A stretch of 64,000 nucleotides of DNA, taken from Andreprevotia chitinilytica DSM 18519 (GTDB lineage Bacteria; Pseudomonadota; Gammaproteobacteria; Burkholderiales; Chitinibacteraceae). The stretch covers positions 1 to 64,000 of the forward strand of contig NZ_JONM01000016.1 of the NCBI RefSeq assembly GCF_000711875.1. The letters run 5' to 3'. The position numbers and the translations under genes are program-made. The notes below the pieces were generated by a model, which saw only the letters and a program-made list of their open reading frames with translations, was not told where the DNA came from and ran no database searches. Below, in pieces: positions 27,220 through 38,143 of this stretch; the stretch's first letter is position 1; each line of letters opens with the position of its first letter.

Positions 27220-28274
27220 TTTTGGTGACCGGTGGTGCCGGGTTTATCGGTGGCAACTTTGTGTTGGATTGGCTGGCGCAATCGAATGAACCTGTCATCA
27301 ATCTAGACAAGCTGACCTATGCCGGCAATCTCGATACTCTTAAATCGCTCGATGGTGACGCACGTCACATATTCGTGTGTGGAGATATCTGCGATCGAGC
27401 ATTGCTCATCAAGCTTCTTGCAGAGTACACGCCGCGTGCGGTGATTAACTTTGCCGCGGAATCACACGTTGACCGCTCTATCCATGGTCCGGGTGACTTT
27501 ATTCAGACCAATGTCTTGGGGACATTCAACTTGCTGGAGGCGGCGCGAGCTTATTGGGTCAAGTTGCCGGCAAATGAGAAGGCTGCATTCCGATTTCTGC
27601 ATGTTTCTACCGACGAGGTGTATGGCACACTCGAAGAGCAAGATCCGCCGTTTGCAGAGACCAAGGCTTACGAGCCGAACAGCCCATATTCAGCATCGAA
27701 AGCTGCTTCCGATCATTTGGTGCGCGCGTGGTATCAAACCTATGGTTTACCGGTGTTGACTACCAACTGCAGCAACAACTACGGTCCATACCACTTTCCG
27801 GAAAAGCTGATTCCGTTGGTTATCCTGAAAGCGCTGGATGGCAAACCACTACCGATTTATGGCGATGGACAGCAGGTTCGCGACTGGCTCTATGTGAATG
27901 ATCATTGCCGCGCGATAAGGTGCGTGCTTGAAGCCGGAAAACTAGGCGAAACATATAATATTGGCGGCCACAACGAAATCGCCAATCTCGATGTGGTTAA
28001 GAAGATCTGTGAGTTGCTGGATGCATTGCGGCCGCGCAAAGACGGCGAACCATATTCCAAACAAATTTCCTTTGTGCAAGACCGCCCTGGTCACGACCGA
28101 CGCTACGCTATCGATGCGCGAAAACTGGAGCAAGAATTGGGCTGGACACCAGCCGAAACATTTGAAACCGGAATTCAAAAAACCGTGGCATGGTACTTGA
28201 GCAACCAGGAGTGGGTGCAGAATGTGACCAGTGGCGCCTATCGTGAGTGGATGAACAAGCAATACGGGGCATGA
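27216..28274 (+). CDS. rfbB: dTDP-glucose 4,6-dehydratase
   Basis: This 352-residue extended SDR has the NAD loop TGGAGFIGG (5-13), STDEVYG (131-137), whose Asp/Glu act in dehydration, and the YSASK catalytic pair (158-162). It makes dTDP-4-keto-6-deoxyglucose, step two of dTDP-L-rhamnose synthesis. ATG 27216 overlaps the wzz stop. The order rfbB-rfbD-rfbA-rfbC gives the whole rhamnose pathway in four adjacent genes. Confidence 0.96.
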   Translation: MILVTGGAGFIGGNFVLDWLAQSNEPVINLDKLTYAGNLDTLKSLDGDARHIFVCGDICDRALLIKLLAEYTPRAVINFAAESHVDRSIHGPGDFIQTNVLGTFNLLEAARAYWVKLPANEKAAFRFLHVSTDEVYGTLEEQDPPFAETKAYEPNSPYSASKAASDHLVRAWYQTYGLPVLTTNCSNNYGPYHFPEKLIPLVILKALDGKPLPIYGDGQQVRDWLYVNDHCRAIRCVLEAGKLGETYNIGGHNEIANLDVVKKICELLDALRPRKDGEPYSKQISFVQDRPGHDRRYAIDARKLEQELGWTPAETFETGIQKTVAWYLSNQEWVQNVTSGAYREWMNKQYGA

Positions 28275-28275
28275 T

Positions 28276-29172
28276 GTGCCGACGATTCTGATTATTGGCA
28301 AGAATGGTCAAGTTGGTTTTGAGTTACAGCGCAGCTTGGTCGTGCTTGGCAACGTAATAGCGGTTGATCGTAGTGAATGCGACCTCGTTGATCCGGCTAC
28401 GATCCAGGCACTGGTTGCACGTGTGCAGCCGGATATCATTGTCAACTCGGCTGCATACACTGCCGTGGACAAGGCGGAGAGTGAACAACTTCTTGCCCAT
28501 GCTGTTAACGCGATCGCTCCGGGGGTGCTCGGTGAGTGCGCTGAGCAAATTGGCGCGTTGCTAGTGCATTATTCGACTGACTATGTGTTTGACGGGGGCA
28601 AGGATGGGCGATATACCGAAGACGACGCGACCAACCCGCAATCTGTCTACGGTAAGACCAAGCGGGATGGCGAGCTGGGTGTCGCCAAGGCAACTCCTAA
28701 GCACTTAATCTTTCGTACCAGTTGGGTATTTGGCGCACACGGAGGAAATTTCCTTAAAACCGTGTTGCGGCTCGCTGCCGAGCTAGAGAGGTTGGAAATC
28801 GTTGCGGATCAGTGGGGTGCGCCAACTCCTGCAAGTTTGATCGCCGATGCAACCGCGCAGATACTTGGTCAATATTTACGTACAACGGACAGGAACAATT
28901 TTCCCTACGGAACATACCATTTGGTTGCTGCTGAGGAAACGACTTGGCATGGATACGCGCAAGTGGTGTTAAACCAAGCGATGGAGGCCGGCAGAGCGCT
29001 GAAGGCAGGACCGGCACAGCTTGTGCCAATTTCGGCTGCGGCCTATCCACGCCCTGCTCCGCGTCCTGCCAATTCTCGATTAGCGACTACTAAATTGGAA
29101 CACACATTTGGGCTTGTGTTGCCGAATTGGCGTATCGGTGTCGCTCATGTATTGGCGCAGCTTACCCAATAA
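28276..29172 (+). CDS. rfbD: dTDP-4-dehydrorhamnose reductase
   Basis: This 298-residue protein begins at GTG 28276, one base after the rfbB stop. It has the Rossmann loop [11 protein letters not shown] (about residues 6-16) and the family motif [18 protein letters not shown] (about 99-116) with Y-GKTKRDGE containing the YxxxK pair. It reduces dTDP-4-keto-L-rhamnose to dTDP-L-rhamnose using NADPH. Fourteen bases separate it from rfbA. Confidence 0.95.
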   Translation: MPTILIIGKNGQVGFELQRSLVVLGNVIAVDRSECDLVDPATIQALVARVQPDIIVNSAAYTAVDKAESEQLLAHAVNAIAPGVLGECAEQIGALLVHYSTDYVFDGGKDGRYTEDDATNPQSVYGKTKRDGELGVAKATPKHLIFRTSWVFGAHGGNFLKTVLRLAAELERLEIVADQWGAPTPASLIADATAQILGQYLRTTDRNNFPYGTYHLVAAEETTWHGYAQVVLNQAMEAGRALKAGPAQLVPISAAAYPRPAPRPANSRLATTKLEHTFGLVLPNWRIGVAHVLAQLTQ

Positions 29173-29186
29173 AGGAAGCAATTCTC

Positions 29187-30071
29187 ATGGCAAACAGAAA
29201 AGGAATCATCCTCGCGGGAGGGGCTGGAACCCGGCTCTATCCGGCGACGTTTGCTGTATCAAAGCAGCTTTTGCCAATCTACGACAAACCTATGATCTAT
29301 TACCCGCTCAGCACTCTAATGCTGGCCGGGATTCGCGATATCCTTATCATCTCTACCCCACAAGACACGCCGCGCTTCGAACAATTGCTTGGCGATGGCG
29401 GCCAATGGGGAATCCATTTGCAATATATGGTGCAGCCTAGCCCTGATGGTTTGGCGCAAGCTTTTATCCTCGGGGGGGACTTTGTTGCCAATGATGATGT
29501 CGCTTTGATATTGGGGGACAATATCTTCCACGGCCACGATTTGGCGAGTTTGCTTGCAAAGGCAACTGCTAAAACTGCTGGCGCCACTGTATTTGCGTAT
29601 CGTGTCAATGATCCAGAACGCTATGGGGTTGTGGAGTTCGATGCTAATGGACAAGCGCTTAGCTTGGAAGAAAAGCCGACATCTCCCAAATCTAATTATG
29701 CGGTAACTGGCTTGTATTTTTACGATAAACGGGTAATAGAAATCGCTAAGTCGATTCAGCCCTCGGCACGTGGCGAACTGGAAATCACCGATGTAAATGC
29801 ACGATATCTCGCAGACTGCCAACTGGATGTGCAAGTCATGGGGCGTGGTTATGCTTGGCTTGATACAGGTACACATGAATCGATGCTTGAGGCCAGTCAG
29901 TTCATCCAGACCATCGAGGCTCGTCAAGGGCTGAAGGTATGCTGCCCGGAAGAAATCGCTTTTCGCGCTGGATATATTGATGCCGAACAACTTGAATTAC
30001 TCGCAAGGCCGCTGAAGAAAACAAGGTATGGCCAGTATTTGCTTGGCATCATGAATGAGCGATTGTTTTGA
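29187..30071 (+). CDS. rfbA: Glucose-1-phosphate thymidylyltransferase
   Basis: This 294-residue protein has the nucleotidyl-transferase signature GGAGTRLYP (about 11-19) and FILGDNIF-type segment (here [12 protein letters not shown]). It forms dTDP-glucose from dTTP and glucose-1-phosphate and is usually feedback-inhibited by dTDP-rhamnose. ATG 29187 has AAGGAA about 10 bases upstream. A G7 tract at 29472-29478 lies inside the gene. The stop overlaps the next start (TGATG). Confidence 0.96.
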   Translation: MANRKGIILAGGAGTRLYPATFAVSKQLLPIYDKPMIYYPLSTLMLAGIRDILIISTPQDTPRFEQLLGDGGQWGIHLQYMVQPSPDGLAQAFILGGDFVANDDVALILGDNIFHGHDLASLLAKATAKTAGATVFAYRVNDPERYGVVEFDANGQALSLEEKPTSPKSNYAVTGLYFYDKRVIEIAKSIQPSARGELEITDVNARYLADCQLDVQVMGRGYAWLDTGTHESMLEASQFIQTIEARQGLKVCCPEEIAFRAGYIDAEQLELLARPLKKTRYGQYLLGIMNERLF

Positions 30072-30622
30072 TGAAAGTCATTTCATCGGCAATCCCAGCC
30101 GTCAAGATTATAGAACCGCAAGTGTACTGCGACGACAGGGGTCTTTTCTTCGAGAGCTTTAATCAAAGGAATTTTGAACAAGCAATTGGCCAGACGGTGC
30201 AATTTGTTCAAGATAATCATTCTCGCTCAGCTAGACATGTATTGCGGGGTTTGCATTACCAGATCCGGTATCCGCAAGGAAAGCTCGTCCGTGTGGTGGC
30301 GGGTGAAGTCTTCGATGTTGCTGTGGACATGCGTAAATCCTCACGAACCTTCGGACAATGGGTGGGCGAGACGCTTTCGGCAGAAAACAAACGACAGCTA
30401 TGGATCCCAGAGGGGTTTGCCCATGGTTTCCTAGTGATCTCAGAATACGCTGAGGTTCTGTACAAAACTACCGATTATTGGTATCCGGAATTCGAGCGCT
30501 GTATTTCTTGGTGCGATCCCGCTATATCCATCGATTGGATGTTGGAGGGCTCACCAATAGTTTCCGAAAAAGATCGACAAGGCTTATCCCTAAAATCGAT
30601 AAATGTGGACGTATTTGCATGA
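30071..30622 (+). CDS. rfbC: dTDP-4-dehydrorhamnose 3,5-epimerase
   Basis: This 183-residue cupin-fold epimerase has the conserved RGLHYQ (about 57-62, His catalytic) and [10 protein letters not shown] motifs. It epimerises C3 and C5 of dTDP-4-keto-6-deoxyglucose. It starts at ATG 30071, sharing one base with the rfbA stop, and overlaps wecB by ATGA. It completes the rhamnose set. Confidence 0.95.
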   Translation: MKVISSAIPAVKIIEPQVYCDDRGLFFESFNQRNFEQAIGQTVQFVQDNHSRSARHVLRGLHYQIRYPQGKLVRVVAGEVFDVAVDMRKSSRTFGQWVGETLSAENKRQLWIPEGFAHGFLVISEYAEVLYKTTDYWYPEFERCISWCDPAISIDWMLEGSPIVSEKDRQGLSLKSINVDVFA

Positions 30623-31752
30623 AGAAAGTTCTCGTGGTCTTTGGTACTCGACCTGAGGCCATTAAAATGGCCCCAGTAGTTGAATCGATGCAAGCCGATG
30701 CTCGTTTTGAGGTGAAGGTTTGTGTAACGGCACAGCATCGTCAAATGCTTGATCAGGTGCTTGGACTATTTGATATCCAGCCGGATTTTGATTTGGATTT
30801 AATGCAGCCAAAACAGGATTTAACCGATATTACCAGCCGTGTGCTGCTTGGTCTACGGAGTGTTTTTGAAGCGTGGCGGCCTGACATCGTCTTGGTTCAT
30901 GGTGATACCACAACTACAATGGCAGCAAGTTTGGCCGCATTCTATCAACGTATCGCGGTTGGGCATGTCGAGGCTGGTCTGCGAACCGGTGATATATATT
31001 CCCCATGGCCTGAGGAAATGAATCGAAAGATTGCAGGCACCATTGGCACTATTCATTTTGCTCCAACGGAAGCTTCGAAGAATAATTTGCTGAGGGAAGG
31101 CATTGTACCCAACAAGGTACATGTTTCCGGTAACACGGTCATTGACGCACTGCTGGAGGTCGATACACGCATTCGACAGAATGCTGCGCTAAATGCTGAG
31201 TTGGCTGGTCGTTTTCCATTTCTGGATAAGCAGAAGAGACTGATTCTGGTCACAGGCCACCGGCGGGAGAATTTTGGTGTTGGTTTCGATAACATTTGCA
31301 CTGCTTTGGCCGAGTTGGCCATGCGGCCGGATGTGCAAATCGTTTACCCGGTTCACCTCAATCCCAATGTGCAAGAGCCAGTCCGCCGTTTCTTGGCCGA
31401 ATTGCCGAATGTGCATTTGATTGAGCCTCAAGACTATCTCCCCTTTGTTTACTTGATGGGTCGCAGTTACCTGATCCTGACCGATAGCGGCGGCGTACAG
31501 GAAGAAGCTCCATCGCTTGGTAAGCCTGTGCTGGTCATGCGAAATACCACCGAGCGCCCAGAGGCAGTGGCTGCCGGTACCGTCAAATTGGTAGGGACAA
31601 ATCGAGTTCAGATCGTACAAGAAGCTGTGAGATTGCTTGATGATGCGGATACCTATCTTGCTATGTCTCGCGCGCACAACCCTTATGGTGATGGCCTGGC
31701 GGCTAAAAGAATCACTGAAATTCTTGCAACTTGGAGTGTAGTAAATGGTTAA
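30619..31752 (+). CDS. wecB: UDP-N-acetylglucosamine 2-epimerase (non-hydrolysing)
   Basis: This 377-residue protein is very close in sequence style to E. coli WecB throughout ([12 protein letters not shown] at the start, [62 protein letters not shown]). It interconverts UDP-GlcNAc and UDP-ManNAc. ATG 30619 overlaps the rfbC stop. Directly followed by wecC with an 8-bp overlap. Epimerases of the WbpI/WlbD type act on diaminouronic acids and are related, but the resemblance here is to WecB. Confidence 0.93.
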   Translation: MKKVLVVFGTRPEAIKMAPVVESMQADARFEVKVCVTAQHRQMLDQVLGLFDIQPDFDLDLMQPKQDLTDITSRVLLGLRSVFEAWRPDIVLVHGDTTTTMAASLAAFYQRIAVGHVEAGLRTGDIYSPWPEEMNRKIAGTIGTIHFAPTEASKNNLLREGIVPNKVHVSGNTVIDALLEVDTRIRQNAALNAELAGRFPFLDKQKRLILVTGHRRENFGVGFDNICTALAELAMRPDVQIVYPVHLNPNVQEPVRRFLAELPNVHLIEPQDYLPFVYLMGRSYLILTDSGGVQEEAPSLGKPVLVMRNTTERPEAVAAGTVKLVGTNRVQIVQEAVRLLDDADTYLAMSRAHNPYGDGLAAKRITEILATWSVVNG

Positions 31753-32983
31753 GTATCAAACCGTTGCCGTGATCGGCCTAGGCTATATCGGGCTTCCTAC
31801 TGCTACTGTGCTGGCCAGCCGGGGCGTTAAGGTTATAGGCGTTGATGTGAACAGGCACGCGGTCGATACCATCAACCGTGGCGAGATTCACATAGTCGAG
31901 CCTGATCTCGACGGTTTGGTGCGCCATGTGGTTCAAGCTGGCAATCTGCTCGCGACAACCACGCCACTAGCCGCAAATGTATTCATCATCGCGGTTCCAA
32001 CCCCCTTTAAGGATGGTCATCAACCGGATCTTTCTTATATCGAAGCTGCCGCCCGCGCGATTGCTCCGGTATTGGAGAAGAATAATTTGGTGATTCTGGA
32101 GTCGACGTCACCCGTTGGCGCTACTGAGCAGCTGGCTAACTGGTTAGCCGAGGTGCGTCCTGATTTGAGCTTCCCGCATCAAGTCGGCGAAGCTGCCGAT
32201 ATTCAATTGGCCTATTGCCCTGAACGTGTCTTGCCTGGACACGTCTTGCGCGAACTGGTGGAAAACGATCGTATCATCGGCGGTGCAACAAAGCGTGCCG
32301 CTGAAATGGCTGCCGAGTTATATGGCCTCTTTGTGCAAGGAGAGTGCCTATTGACGGATTGCCGTACCGCTGAAATGGCCAAGCTAACTGAAAATTCGTT
32401 CCGCGATGTCAACATAGCTTTTGCAAATGAGCTTTCAATGATTTGCGACAAGCTTGATATCAATGTTTGGGAGCTGATTAAACTGGCTAACCGCCACCCG
32501 CGCGTTAACATTCTGCAACCGGGACCTGGCGTTGGCGGACACTGCATTGCAGTGGATCCATGGTTTATTGTTGATTCCGCCCCTGAGCGAGCTCGCATTA
32601 TCCGCACTGCACGCGAAGTGAACGATAGCAAGCCACACTTCGTGGTTGACAAGGTTGTGGAGTCGGCTTCTAAGTACAGGGAGCCGGTCATTGCGTGCCT
32701 CGGACTCGCCTTCAAAGCGAATATTGATGATTTGCGGGAAAGCCCTGCAGTTGAGATTGTGAGGATCTTGGCCGCTAAGGGGGTGGGACGTATATTGGCT
32801 GTTGAGCCCCATGTGTCAGAGCTGCCGAAGCAATTGAGCGGATCGATTGAACTGGTATCGATTGATGAGGCGATTGCCAACGCAAACGTGATTGTAATTC
32901 TGGTTGATCATGTGCAGTTCAAAAAAATTGAGTTCTGTCAGGAAGCTTCAATTATCGATACCAGAGGAATGTTGAGCAAATAA
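31745..32983 (+). CDS. wecC: UDP-N-acetyl-D-mannosamine dehydrogenase
   Basis: This 412-residue protein aligns along its length with WecC ([80 protein letters not shown] with the catalytic Cys, then [16 protein letters not shown]). It oxidises UDP-ManNAc to UDP-ManNAcA using two NAD. No separate UDP-GlcNAc 6-dehydrogenase (WbpA type) is in the window, which matters for the diaminouronic acid pathway proposed downstream. Confidence 0.94.
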   Translation: MVKYQTVAVIGLGYIGLPTATVLASRGVKVIGVDVNRHAVDTINRGEIHIVEPDLDGLVRHVVQAGNLLATTTPLAANVFIIAVPTPFKDGHQPDLSYIEAAARAIAPVLEKNNLVILESTSPVGATEQLANWLAEVRPDLSFPHQVGEAADIQLAYCPERVLPGHVLRELVENDRIIGGATKRAAEMAAELYGLFVQGECLLTDCRTAEMAKLTENSFRDVNIAFANELSMICDKLDINVWELIKLANRHPRVNILQPGPGVGGHCIAVDPWFIVDSAPERARIIRTAREVNDSKPHFVVDKVVESASKYREPVIACLGLAFKANIDDLRESPAVEIVRILAAKGVGRILAVEPHVSELPKQLSGSIELVSIDEAIANANVIVILVDHVQFKKIEFCQEASIIDTRGMLSK

Positions 32984-33039
32984 AAGAGCCGCGGCCATTT
33001 TGCTTGATTCTTTCATGTTGGGTTTTGGATTAAAAAACA

Positions 33040-34164
33040 ATGCTGATGGATGTAATAAATAGGGCTCCGGTTGATCCCGTTGCCAGGCTGATTCAAAAAC
33101 AGAAAGAATTGGGCGATCGCAAGATTTTACACTTTGGCAGTCTGGCCGGTTGGCCTCATACCGTTGCGAGAGTTAGCCGGGATATGGGCATAGCGGCAGA
33201 AAATGTTGTGCATGTATACAAGGATGTTCTAGACCTTGACAGGAAGCTGCCATACGATGCCTCTGTTTTTTCGCATCAGGACGCATTTGCGACGCAAGTA
33301 AAGAAAACATTGCGTTTTCTTAAAGAGTGCCCCCAAAAGTATTGCCTTGCACATTACCACAGCACAACGTTGCTGCATCGTGAATATCATTTTTTGTTTG
33401 AAGGCCCATATCTAAAGAGCCAAGGTGTACCAATGGTGTTATCCCTCGGAGGTGGGGATGCACGTTTGGATGGCCATGCACTTAGCTTGAATAAATATTA
33501 TTACAAGCAGCCCAATTTCTGGCATGACCTGCGAATCAAGCTGCGTTGGCTATCCTGGAGTAGGAATATCGCTGTTTGTGCAACCGATCCAGAATTGGCC
33601 GTAGTTGCTGAGGATTACTTCGAGAAGGTTGAGATTTTCCGGCAGCCCGTAGAGCTGGCCCGGTTCATGTTTTCACCGCCGGCCGCAGAAAAGAAAGTGC
33701 CTCTTTTGCTACATGTGCCAACCAATCCGGAAATAAAGGGCACCAAGCACATCGTAGAAGCAGTTGAGCGCCTAAAAAAGAAAGGCCTGGAATTCGAATT
33801 TCAAATGGTTAGGCAACTTACGCAAGAGCAGTTTTTTGACTTGCTGAATACGTGTGATGTTTACGTTGATGAATTGCGCTGTGGCGGGCACGGCATGACA
33901 GCAGTAGAGGCGATGGCGATGGGGAAGCCGACCATCTCGTATATTCGCGAAGATTTGCTTTCCCGCTACCCGGCGGATTTACCAATTGTTAACGCGAACC
34001 CAGATACGATTGAAGTGGTTCTGGAGCGCCTGATCTTGAATGCTCAGTTACGTGCCGATATCGGCTTTGCCAGCCGGAAGTACGTAGAAAAGTACCATGA
34101 TGCACATATCGTAATGCGTGATATGTCCGTGCTCTACCTGCATTTGCTAGAGAAGGCCGGTTGA
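33040..34164 (+). CDS. Glycosyltransferase, GT-B fold (group 1-like)
   Basis: This 374-residue protein has a C-terminal domain with the GT4-type motif GGHGMTAVEAMAMGKPTI (about residues 282-299), containing the Glu that binds the donor sugar, preceded by HVPTNPEIKGTKHIVEA. The N-terminal half is divergent and I recognise no specific subfamily. It probably adds one residue of the repeat unit on the cytoplasmic side of the membrane. It ends in a TTGA overlap with the flippase gene. A 56-bp gap to wecC precedes it. Confidence 0.75.
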   Translation: MLMDVINRAPVDPVARLIQKQKELGDRKILHFGSLAGWPHTVARVSRDMGIAAENVVHVYKDVLDLDRKLPYDASVFSHQDAFATQVKKTLRFLKECPQKYCLAHYHSTTLLHREYHFLFEGPYLKSQGVPMVLSLGGGDARLDGHALSLNKYYYKQPNFWHDLRIKLRWLSWSRNIAVCATDPELAVVAEDYFEKVEIFRQPVELARFMFSPPAAEKKVPLLLHVPTNPEIKGTKHIVEAVERLKKKGLEFEFQMVRQLTQEQFFDLLNTCDVYVDELRCGGHGMTAVEAMAMGKPTISYIREDLLSRYPADLPIVNANPDTIEVVLERLILNAQLRADIGFASRKYVEKYHDAHIVMRDMSVLYLHLLEKAG

Positions 34165-35453
34165 GGGTGCGCGGTTTGTTGCAAAATATTTTGGGTCGGT
34201 TACGTACGGATTCAATGAGGTCACTGTTGTCCCTCGTTGCCGGAAACAGTGGAGCTAATCTGGTTTATTTGCTATGCCTGTTGTTTATGGGGGCGTTGCT
34301 GGACAAGGAGAACTTCGGCCACTTTCGTGTGGCGTATGCATACATCATGATGGCGGGCAGTATTGCATTGCTAGGGCTCAATGTGTCATTGACCAAGTAT
34401 TTGCCGACATTTACGCCTTCGCAGAAGAAATCGGCGTTATTGTTCTCGGCTGGAGCGACAATGATTGCTGCGCTACTAGCTGGCGCTATTGTTTTCAAAA
34501 TGATGCCTGTCTCAGTGTCATCTTACAGCGAGTTGAGTAAGGCGCTTTATATTGTCTCCTATCCTCTAGCCATCTGCGGTGCGGTGTTGTGCAATATGAT
34601 GCTCGGTGTTCTGCAGGCTGAAAGTCGGCTTTCAGCCTATTCACGCTTTCAATTCCAATGGCGCGCATTTCTGTTTTTGTTTGCTGCGTTAGGCGGTTTG
34701 GTTGGTGGCGCCAAATACTCACTAATATTTATGGCGATGTCCTATGTGCTTGTCTTTTTTAGCCTGCGTAGTGTATTCAAACCGACGTTGGAATATGTTG
34801 CTCGCTCGATCAGAGCGGACACGGCTGCGCTACCTGTGTTGCTGAAAGGGGCGGTATGGCCTTTGGCGTCGATCTGCGTGTCTACGATTTACGGCAGCGC
34901 TGAATTCCTGTACGTGACGCCTGCAGATGTCCATAGCGGAGTTGCGGGTTCGTACTCCTTGGCATCACTGATTTACCAAGGGGGGGCGGCCTTTTTCTTT
35001 CCTTTTCAGACTTATGCCGTTTCAATGATCGTCTCGCGAAAGATTGGAAGCCGTGGAGTCTGGAAGCTGCAGGCGGGCTGTCTGGCTTTGGTGACTGGGG
35101 TCTCTGCGGCGAGCGTTGCGATAGCTGCCCTTCTGCATCACTTCTATCCTGTAAAATTCGACGCATATTTTGTCGAATTTTCGATATTGGTGGCACTCAA
35201 GCTGGCGCTTTGGGGGGGCTACGCGGTTACGGGGGCCGTGTTGTATTACATTGGCAAAGAATTTGAGTCCTTTATGTTGACGGTTATCACGCTCGCGGTA
35301 CTTTTGATGACGCCGCAACTGCTTAGTTTGTCTGTGAACGTATTGGTCATGGTGAAGCTGCAGTTGCTGACCGGGTTGGTGGTTTTATTCGGATGCTCGT
35401 ATCTGTTTTACAAAGGTTTTCCTGGTTACATCAAAAATGCCGTTGGCAATTGA
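34161..35453 (+). CDS. Wzx-type oligosaccharide flippase
   Basis: This 430-residue membrane protein has about twelve helices in the polysaccharide-synthesis MATE-like pattern, with SLVAGNSGANLVYLLCLLFM near the start. It would flip undecaprenyl-linked repeat units to the periplasm. The start is TTG 34161 in a TTGA overlap; ATG 34215 is an internal alternative. Two G7 tracts (34980-34986 and 35212-35218) fall in the gene and could cause frameshifts by slippage. Assignment rests on topology and locus context. Confidence 0.75.
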   Translation: MRVRGLLQNILGRLRTDSMRSLLSLVAGNSGANLVYLLCLLFMGALLDKENFGHFRVAYAYIMMAGSIALLGLNVSLTKYLPTFTPSQKKSALLFSAGATMIAALLAGAIVFKMMPVSVSSYSELSKALYIVSYPLAICGAVLCNMMLGVLQAESRLSAYSRFQFQWRAFLFLFAALGGLVGGAKYSLIFMAMSYVLVFFSLRSVFKPTLEYVARSIRADTAALPVLLKGAVWPLASICVSTIYGSAEFLYVTPADVHSGVAGSYSLASLIYQGGAAFFFPFQTYAVSMIVSRKIGSRGVWKLQAGCLALVTGVSAASVAIAALLHHFYPVKFDAYFVEFSILVALKLALWGGYAVTGAVLYYIGKEFESFMLTVITLAVLLMTPQLLSLSVNVLVMVKLQLLTGLVVLFGCSYLFYKGFPGYIKNAVGN

Positions 35454-35493
35454 TGGCTGGATTTGATTTTTTTTCATTAGCGTTGAGGTTGTT

Positions 35494-36663
35494 ATGGTCC
35501 CATTTATCGATTTGAACAGTCAATTCAAGCGTATTCAGTCTGATGTAGAAGAACGGGTGCTCGCCGTTCTTCGCAGCGGCCAATATATTCTGGGTCCTGA
35601 AGTTGCGGCGTTAGAACAGCAATTGGCAGAGTTTACCGGGGTCAAACACGCCATTTCCTGCGCGTCAGGCACGGATGCGTTGATGATTGCCTTGATGGCT
35701 GAAGGAATCGGTCCTGGTGATGCGGTATTCACAACCCCCTTCACTTTCTTTGCAACTGCAGAAGTGATTGCGTTGCTTGGCGCAACTCCGATTTTTGTCG
35801 ATATTGATCCAGAAACGTTCAATATCGATCCAGCCGCGCTGGATAAGGCAATCACTGCGCTCAAAACAGGTGATACAAGTTGCACCGCGTTACCAAAGTG
35901 GTCTGCAGAGAAATTGGCTGTCCTGAAGCCGCGAGGGATTATCGCAGTCGATCTATTTGGGTTGCCGGCAGACTATGGACAGATCAATGCAGTGGCGGAG
36001 CGCCATGGCCTCTTTGTCCTTGAAGATGCAGCACAGGGTTATGGCGGCAAGCTGAATGGACTTCGAGCTGGAGCGCTGGCCAAAGTTGCTTGCACCTCAT
36101 TTTTCCCAGCCAAGCCACTGGGTTGTTACGGCGACGGTGGTGCGCTCTTTACCGATGACGACACGCTCGCAGATTTGTTCCGCTCCATCCGCGTCCACGG
36201 GCAAGGCAGTGATCGTTATGAGAATGTCCGGTTAGGGATTACGGGGCGGCTCGATGCCATACAGGCCGCCGTGTTGATTCCAAAACTGGCTATTTTCCAA
36301 GACGAGTTGGACGCGAGGCAGCGCGTTGCCGCCACTTATAACAGATTGTTGGCTGCGCTGGATGTCGAATTGATTACACCGACGGTGCCCAACGGCTATT
36401 ACAGCGCATGGGCCCAATACTCGGTGCTTGCGTCCAATGCAGCCGCTAGACAGGCATTGATGGACAAGCTCAAGGCGGCTGGCATTCCGACCATGATCTA
36501 CTATCCGAAGCCATTGCACCTGCAGAAGGCATTCGAAAATCTCGGGCATCAACCTGGAGATTTCCCGTTAAGTGAATCGGTCGCTGAACGAATCTTCAGC
36601 CTGCCAATGCACCCCTATCTGGATGATGCGACGATCGCTCAAATCGTCTCCGCCTTCAAGTGA
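35494..36663 (+). CDS. DegT/DnrJ/EryC1 sugar aminotransferase (WbpE/WlbC-like)
   Basis: This 389-residue PLP enzyme begins [14 protein letters not shown], as WbpE/WlbC proteins do, and has the PLP lysine in [15 protein letters not shown] (Lys about 207) and LEDAAQGYG, with the Asp that contacts the pyridine ring. WbpE converts UDP-2-acetamido-3-oxo-uronate to the 3-amino sugar with glutamate as donor. It is followed without gap by an N-acetyltransferase and a C3-dehydrogenase, which is the WbpE-WbpD-WbpB set in altered order. Whether the ring is uronate or non-uronate at this step depends on the dehydrogenase. Confidence 0.88.
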   Translation: MVPFIDLNSQFKRIQSDVEERVLAVLRSGQYILGPEVAALEQQLAEFTGVKHAISCASGTDALMIALMAEGIGPGDAVFTTPFTFFATAEVIALLGATPIFVDIDPETFNIDPAALDKAITALKTGDTSCTALPKWSAEKLAVLKPRGIIAVDLFGLPADYGQINAVAERHGLFVLEDAAQGYGGKLNGLRAGALAKVACTSFFPAKPLGCYGDGGALFTDDDTLADLFRSIRVHGQGSDRYENVRLGITGRLDAIQAAVLIPKLAIFQDELDARQRVAATYNRLLAALDVELITPTVPNGYYSAWAQYSVLASNAAARQALMDKLKAAGIPTMIYYPKPLHLQKAFENLGHQPGDFPLSESVAERIFSLPMHPYLDDATIAQIVSAFK

Positions 36664-37175
36664 GTAAATTCGGTATGAATGCAGATTCTTTTGTCCATGC
36701 GAGTGCCAATGTTTCGGCGGATGCCAAGATCGGCGAAGGGAGCAAAATTTGGATCAATGTGCAAGTACGCGAACAAGCCGTTATCGGCCGTAATTGCATT
36801 GTTTCCAAAGATGTTTATATCGACCATGGCGTGCAGATTGGCAATAATTGCAAGATTCAAAACAGTGTGTCGGTCTATAGCGGCGTAACGATTGAAGACG
36901 ATGTCTTTGTCGGCCCCAATGCGGCCTTTACAAACGATAAGGTGCCGCGAGCATTCAATGCCGAGTGGAAAATAACGCCGACACTTGTCAAGGCTGGAGC
37001 AAGTATCGGTGCTAATGCCACGATTGTTTGCGGTATAGTCGTAGGCGAATATGCGATGGTTGCGGCTGGCGCAGTAGTGACCAAAGATGTGCCTGCATAT
37101 GCGATGGTTATGGGTAATCCCGCTCGTGTCGTGGCGACCGTCGACCGGGAAGGCAATGTGGTTTCAAGGAAATAA
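36660..37175 (+). CDS. UDP-3-amino-sugar N-acetyltransferase (WbpD/WlbB-like)
   Basis: This 171-residue left-handed beta-helix acyltransferase has hexapeptide repeats throughout ([33 protein letters not shown]) and the WbpD/WlbB-like N-terminus [17 protein letters not shown]. WbpD acetylates the C3 amine made by the aminotransferase. GTG 36660 overlaps the upstream stop (GTGA); ATG 36675 is the alternative. The motif ending [17 protein letters not shown] is the standard trimeric acetyl-CoA site. Confidence 0.87.
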   Translation: MSKFGMNADSFVHASANVSADAKIGEGSKIWINVQVREQAVIGRNCIVSKDVYIDHGVQIGNNCKIQNSVSVYSGVTIEDDVFVGPNAAFTNDKVPRAFNAEWKITPTLVKAGASIGANATIVCGIVVGEYAMVAAGAVVTKDVPAYAMVMGNPARVVATVDREGNVVSRK

Positions 37176-37189
37176 TTAAGGTGGCGATT

Positions 37190-38143
37190 ATGCAGAAGAA
37201 TCCGGTGAGAATTGGTCTGATTGGGCTTGGAAAAATGGGCCAGAACCACCTGCGGGTGCTTGCCATGCTCAAAAGTGTGGAGTTGGTCTTTATCCACGAT
37301 GCAAACCTTGAGTCGGCCCGGCGGTTGGGTGAAACATACAGCGTTCCGGTAGCTGAAAACCTGGATCAGGTGCTGGATCAAGTGGATGCCGTGGTTATTG
37401 CCACACCTACTGTTACGCATGCGGAATATGTGCGGAAGGTCGCTACTAACGTCAAAAACATATTTGTAGAAAAGCCGTTGGCCGATACCTTGCAAGAGGC
37501 GGAGGCATTGCATGCTTTTGTACAACAACACGCGCTGAATGTTCAAGTTGGATTTATCGAGCGATTCAATCCTGCCATTCAACAATTGAAGAAAGTGTTG
37601 GATAAGTCAAAGCAGATAATTAGTGTCGATTTTACGCGCACCAATAAATTGTCTGCGCGTATTACCGATGTAGATGTGGTCACTGACCTGATGATCCATG
37701 ACATTGATCTGGCGCTATATATCAATGGTCCCGTCTGCACGGTGTCTGCCCACGGTGTAAAAGAAGGGCAAATGATCGATTTTGCTTCTGCGTTGCTTAC
37801 GCACACAAATGGCCGGTTTTCCCGTATTCAAGCGAGCCGCATTACCGAAAAGAAAGTTCGCTCGGTTCAAGCCACTTGTATGGATATGTACGTTGATTGC
37901 GAGCTGATGCGTAAAGAGATTGTAATTAATCGGCAGTCGGAAATCCGGCAGCAATCGGGGGAGCCCTATACCATCAGTGCTTTGGAGGAGACCGTGGAGG
38001 TGCGGCCGCAGGAAGCTTTGCTGATTGAGCTACAGACGTTTGTGGCCCGTTGCCAAGGCGAAGCTGTCAGCCTACCCGATGCATTGGCTGGCCTAGAAGC
38101 AATGCAAATTTGCGATCAGATTCAGAAGGCGGTGCTGCAATGA
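37190..38143 (+). CDS. Gfo/Idh/MocA oxidoreductase, probable sugar C3-dehydrogenase
   Basis: This 317-residue protein has the NAD loop GLIGLGKMGQNHLRVLAM (about residues 9-26), EKPLAD with the catalytic-face Lys (about 97-102), and HDIDLALYI in the C-terminal sheet. It looks more like UDP-GlcNAc 3-dehydrogenase (GnnA) than classical WbpB/WlbA, whose start normally reads GYIAPRH. In either case it would oxidise C3 ahead of the aminotransferase at 35494. ATG 37190 follows AAGG by 8 bases. A GTG three codons earlier is possible. It overlaps the next gene by ATGA. Confidence 0.8.
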   Translation: MQKNPVRIGLIGLGKMGQNHLRVLAMLKSVELVFIHDANLESARRLGETYSVPVAENLDQVLDQVDAVVIATPTVTHAEYVRKVATNVKNIFVEKPLADTLQEAEALHAFVQQHALNVQVGFIERFNPAIQQLKKVLDKSKQIISVDFTRTNKLSARITDVDVVTDLMIHDIDLALYINGPVCTVSAHGVKEGQMIDFASALLTHTNGRFSRIQASRITEKKVRSVQATCMDMYVDCELMRKEIVINRQSEIRQQSGEPYTISALEETVEVRPQEALLIELQTFVARCQGEAVSLPDALAGLEAMQICDQIQKAVLQ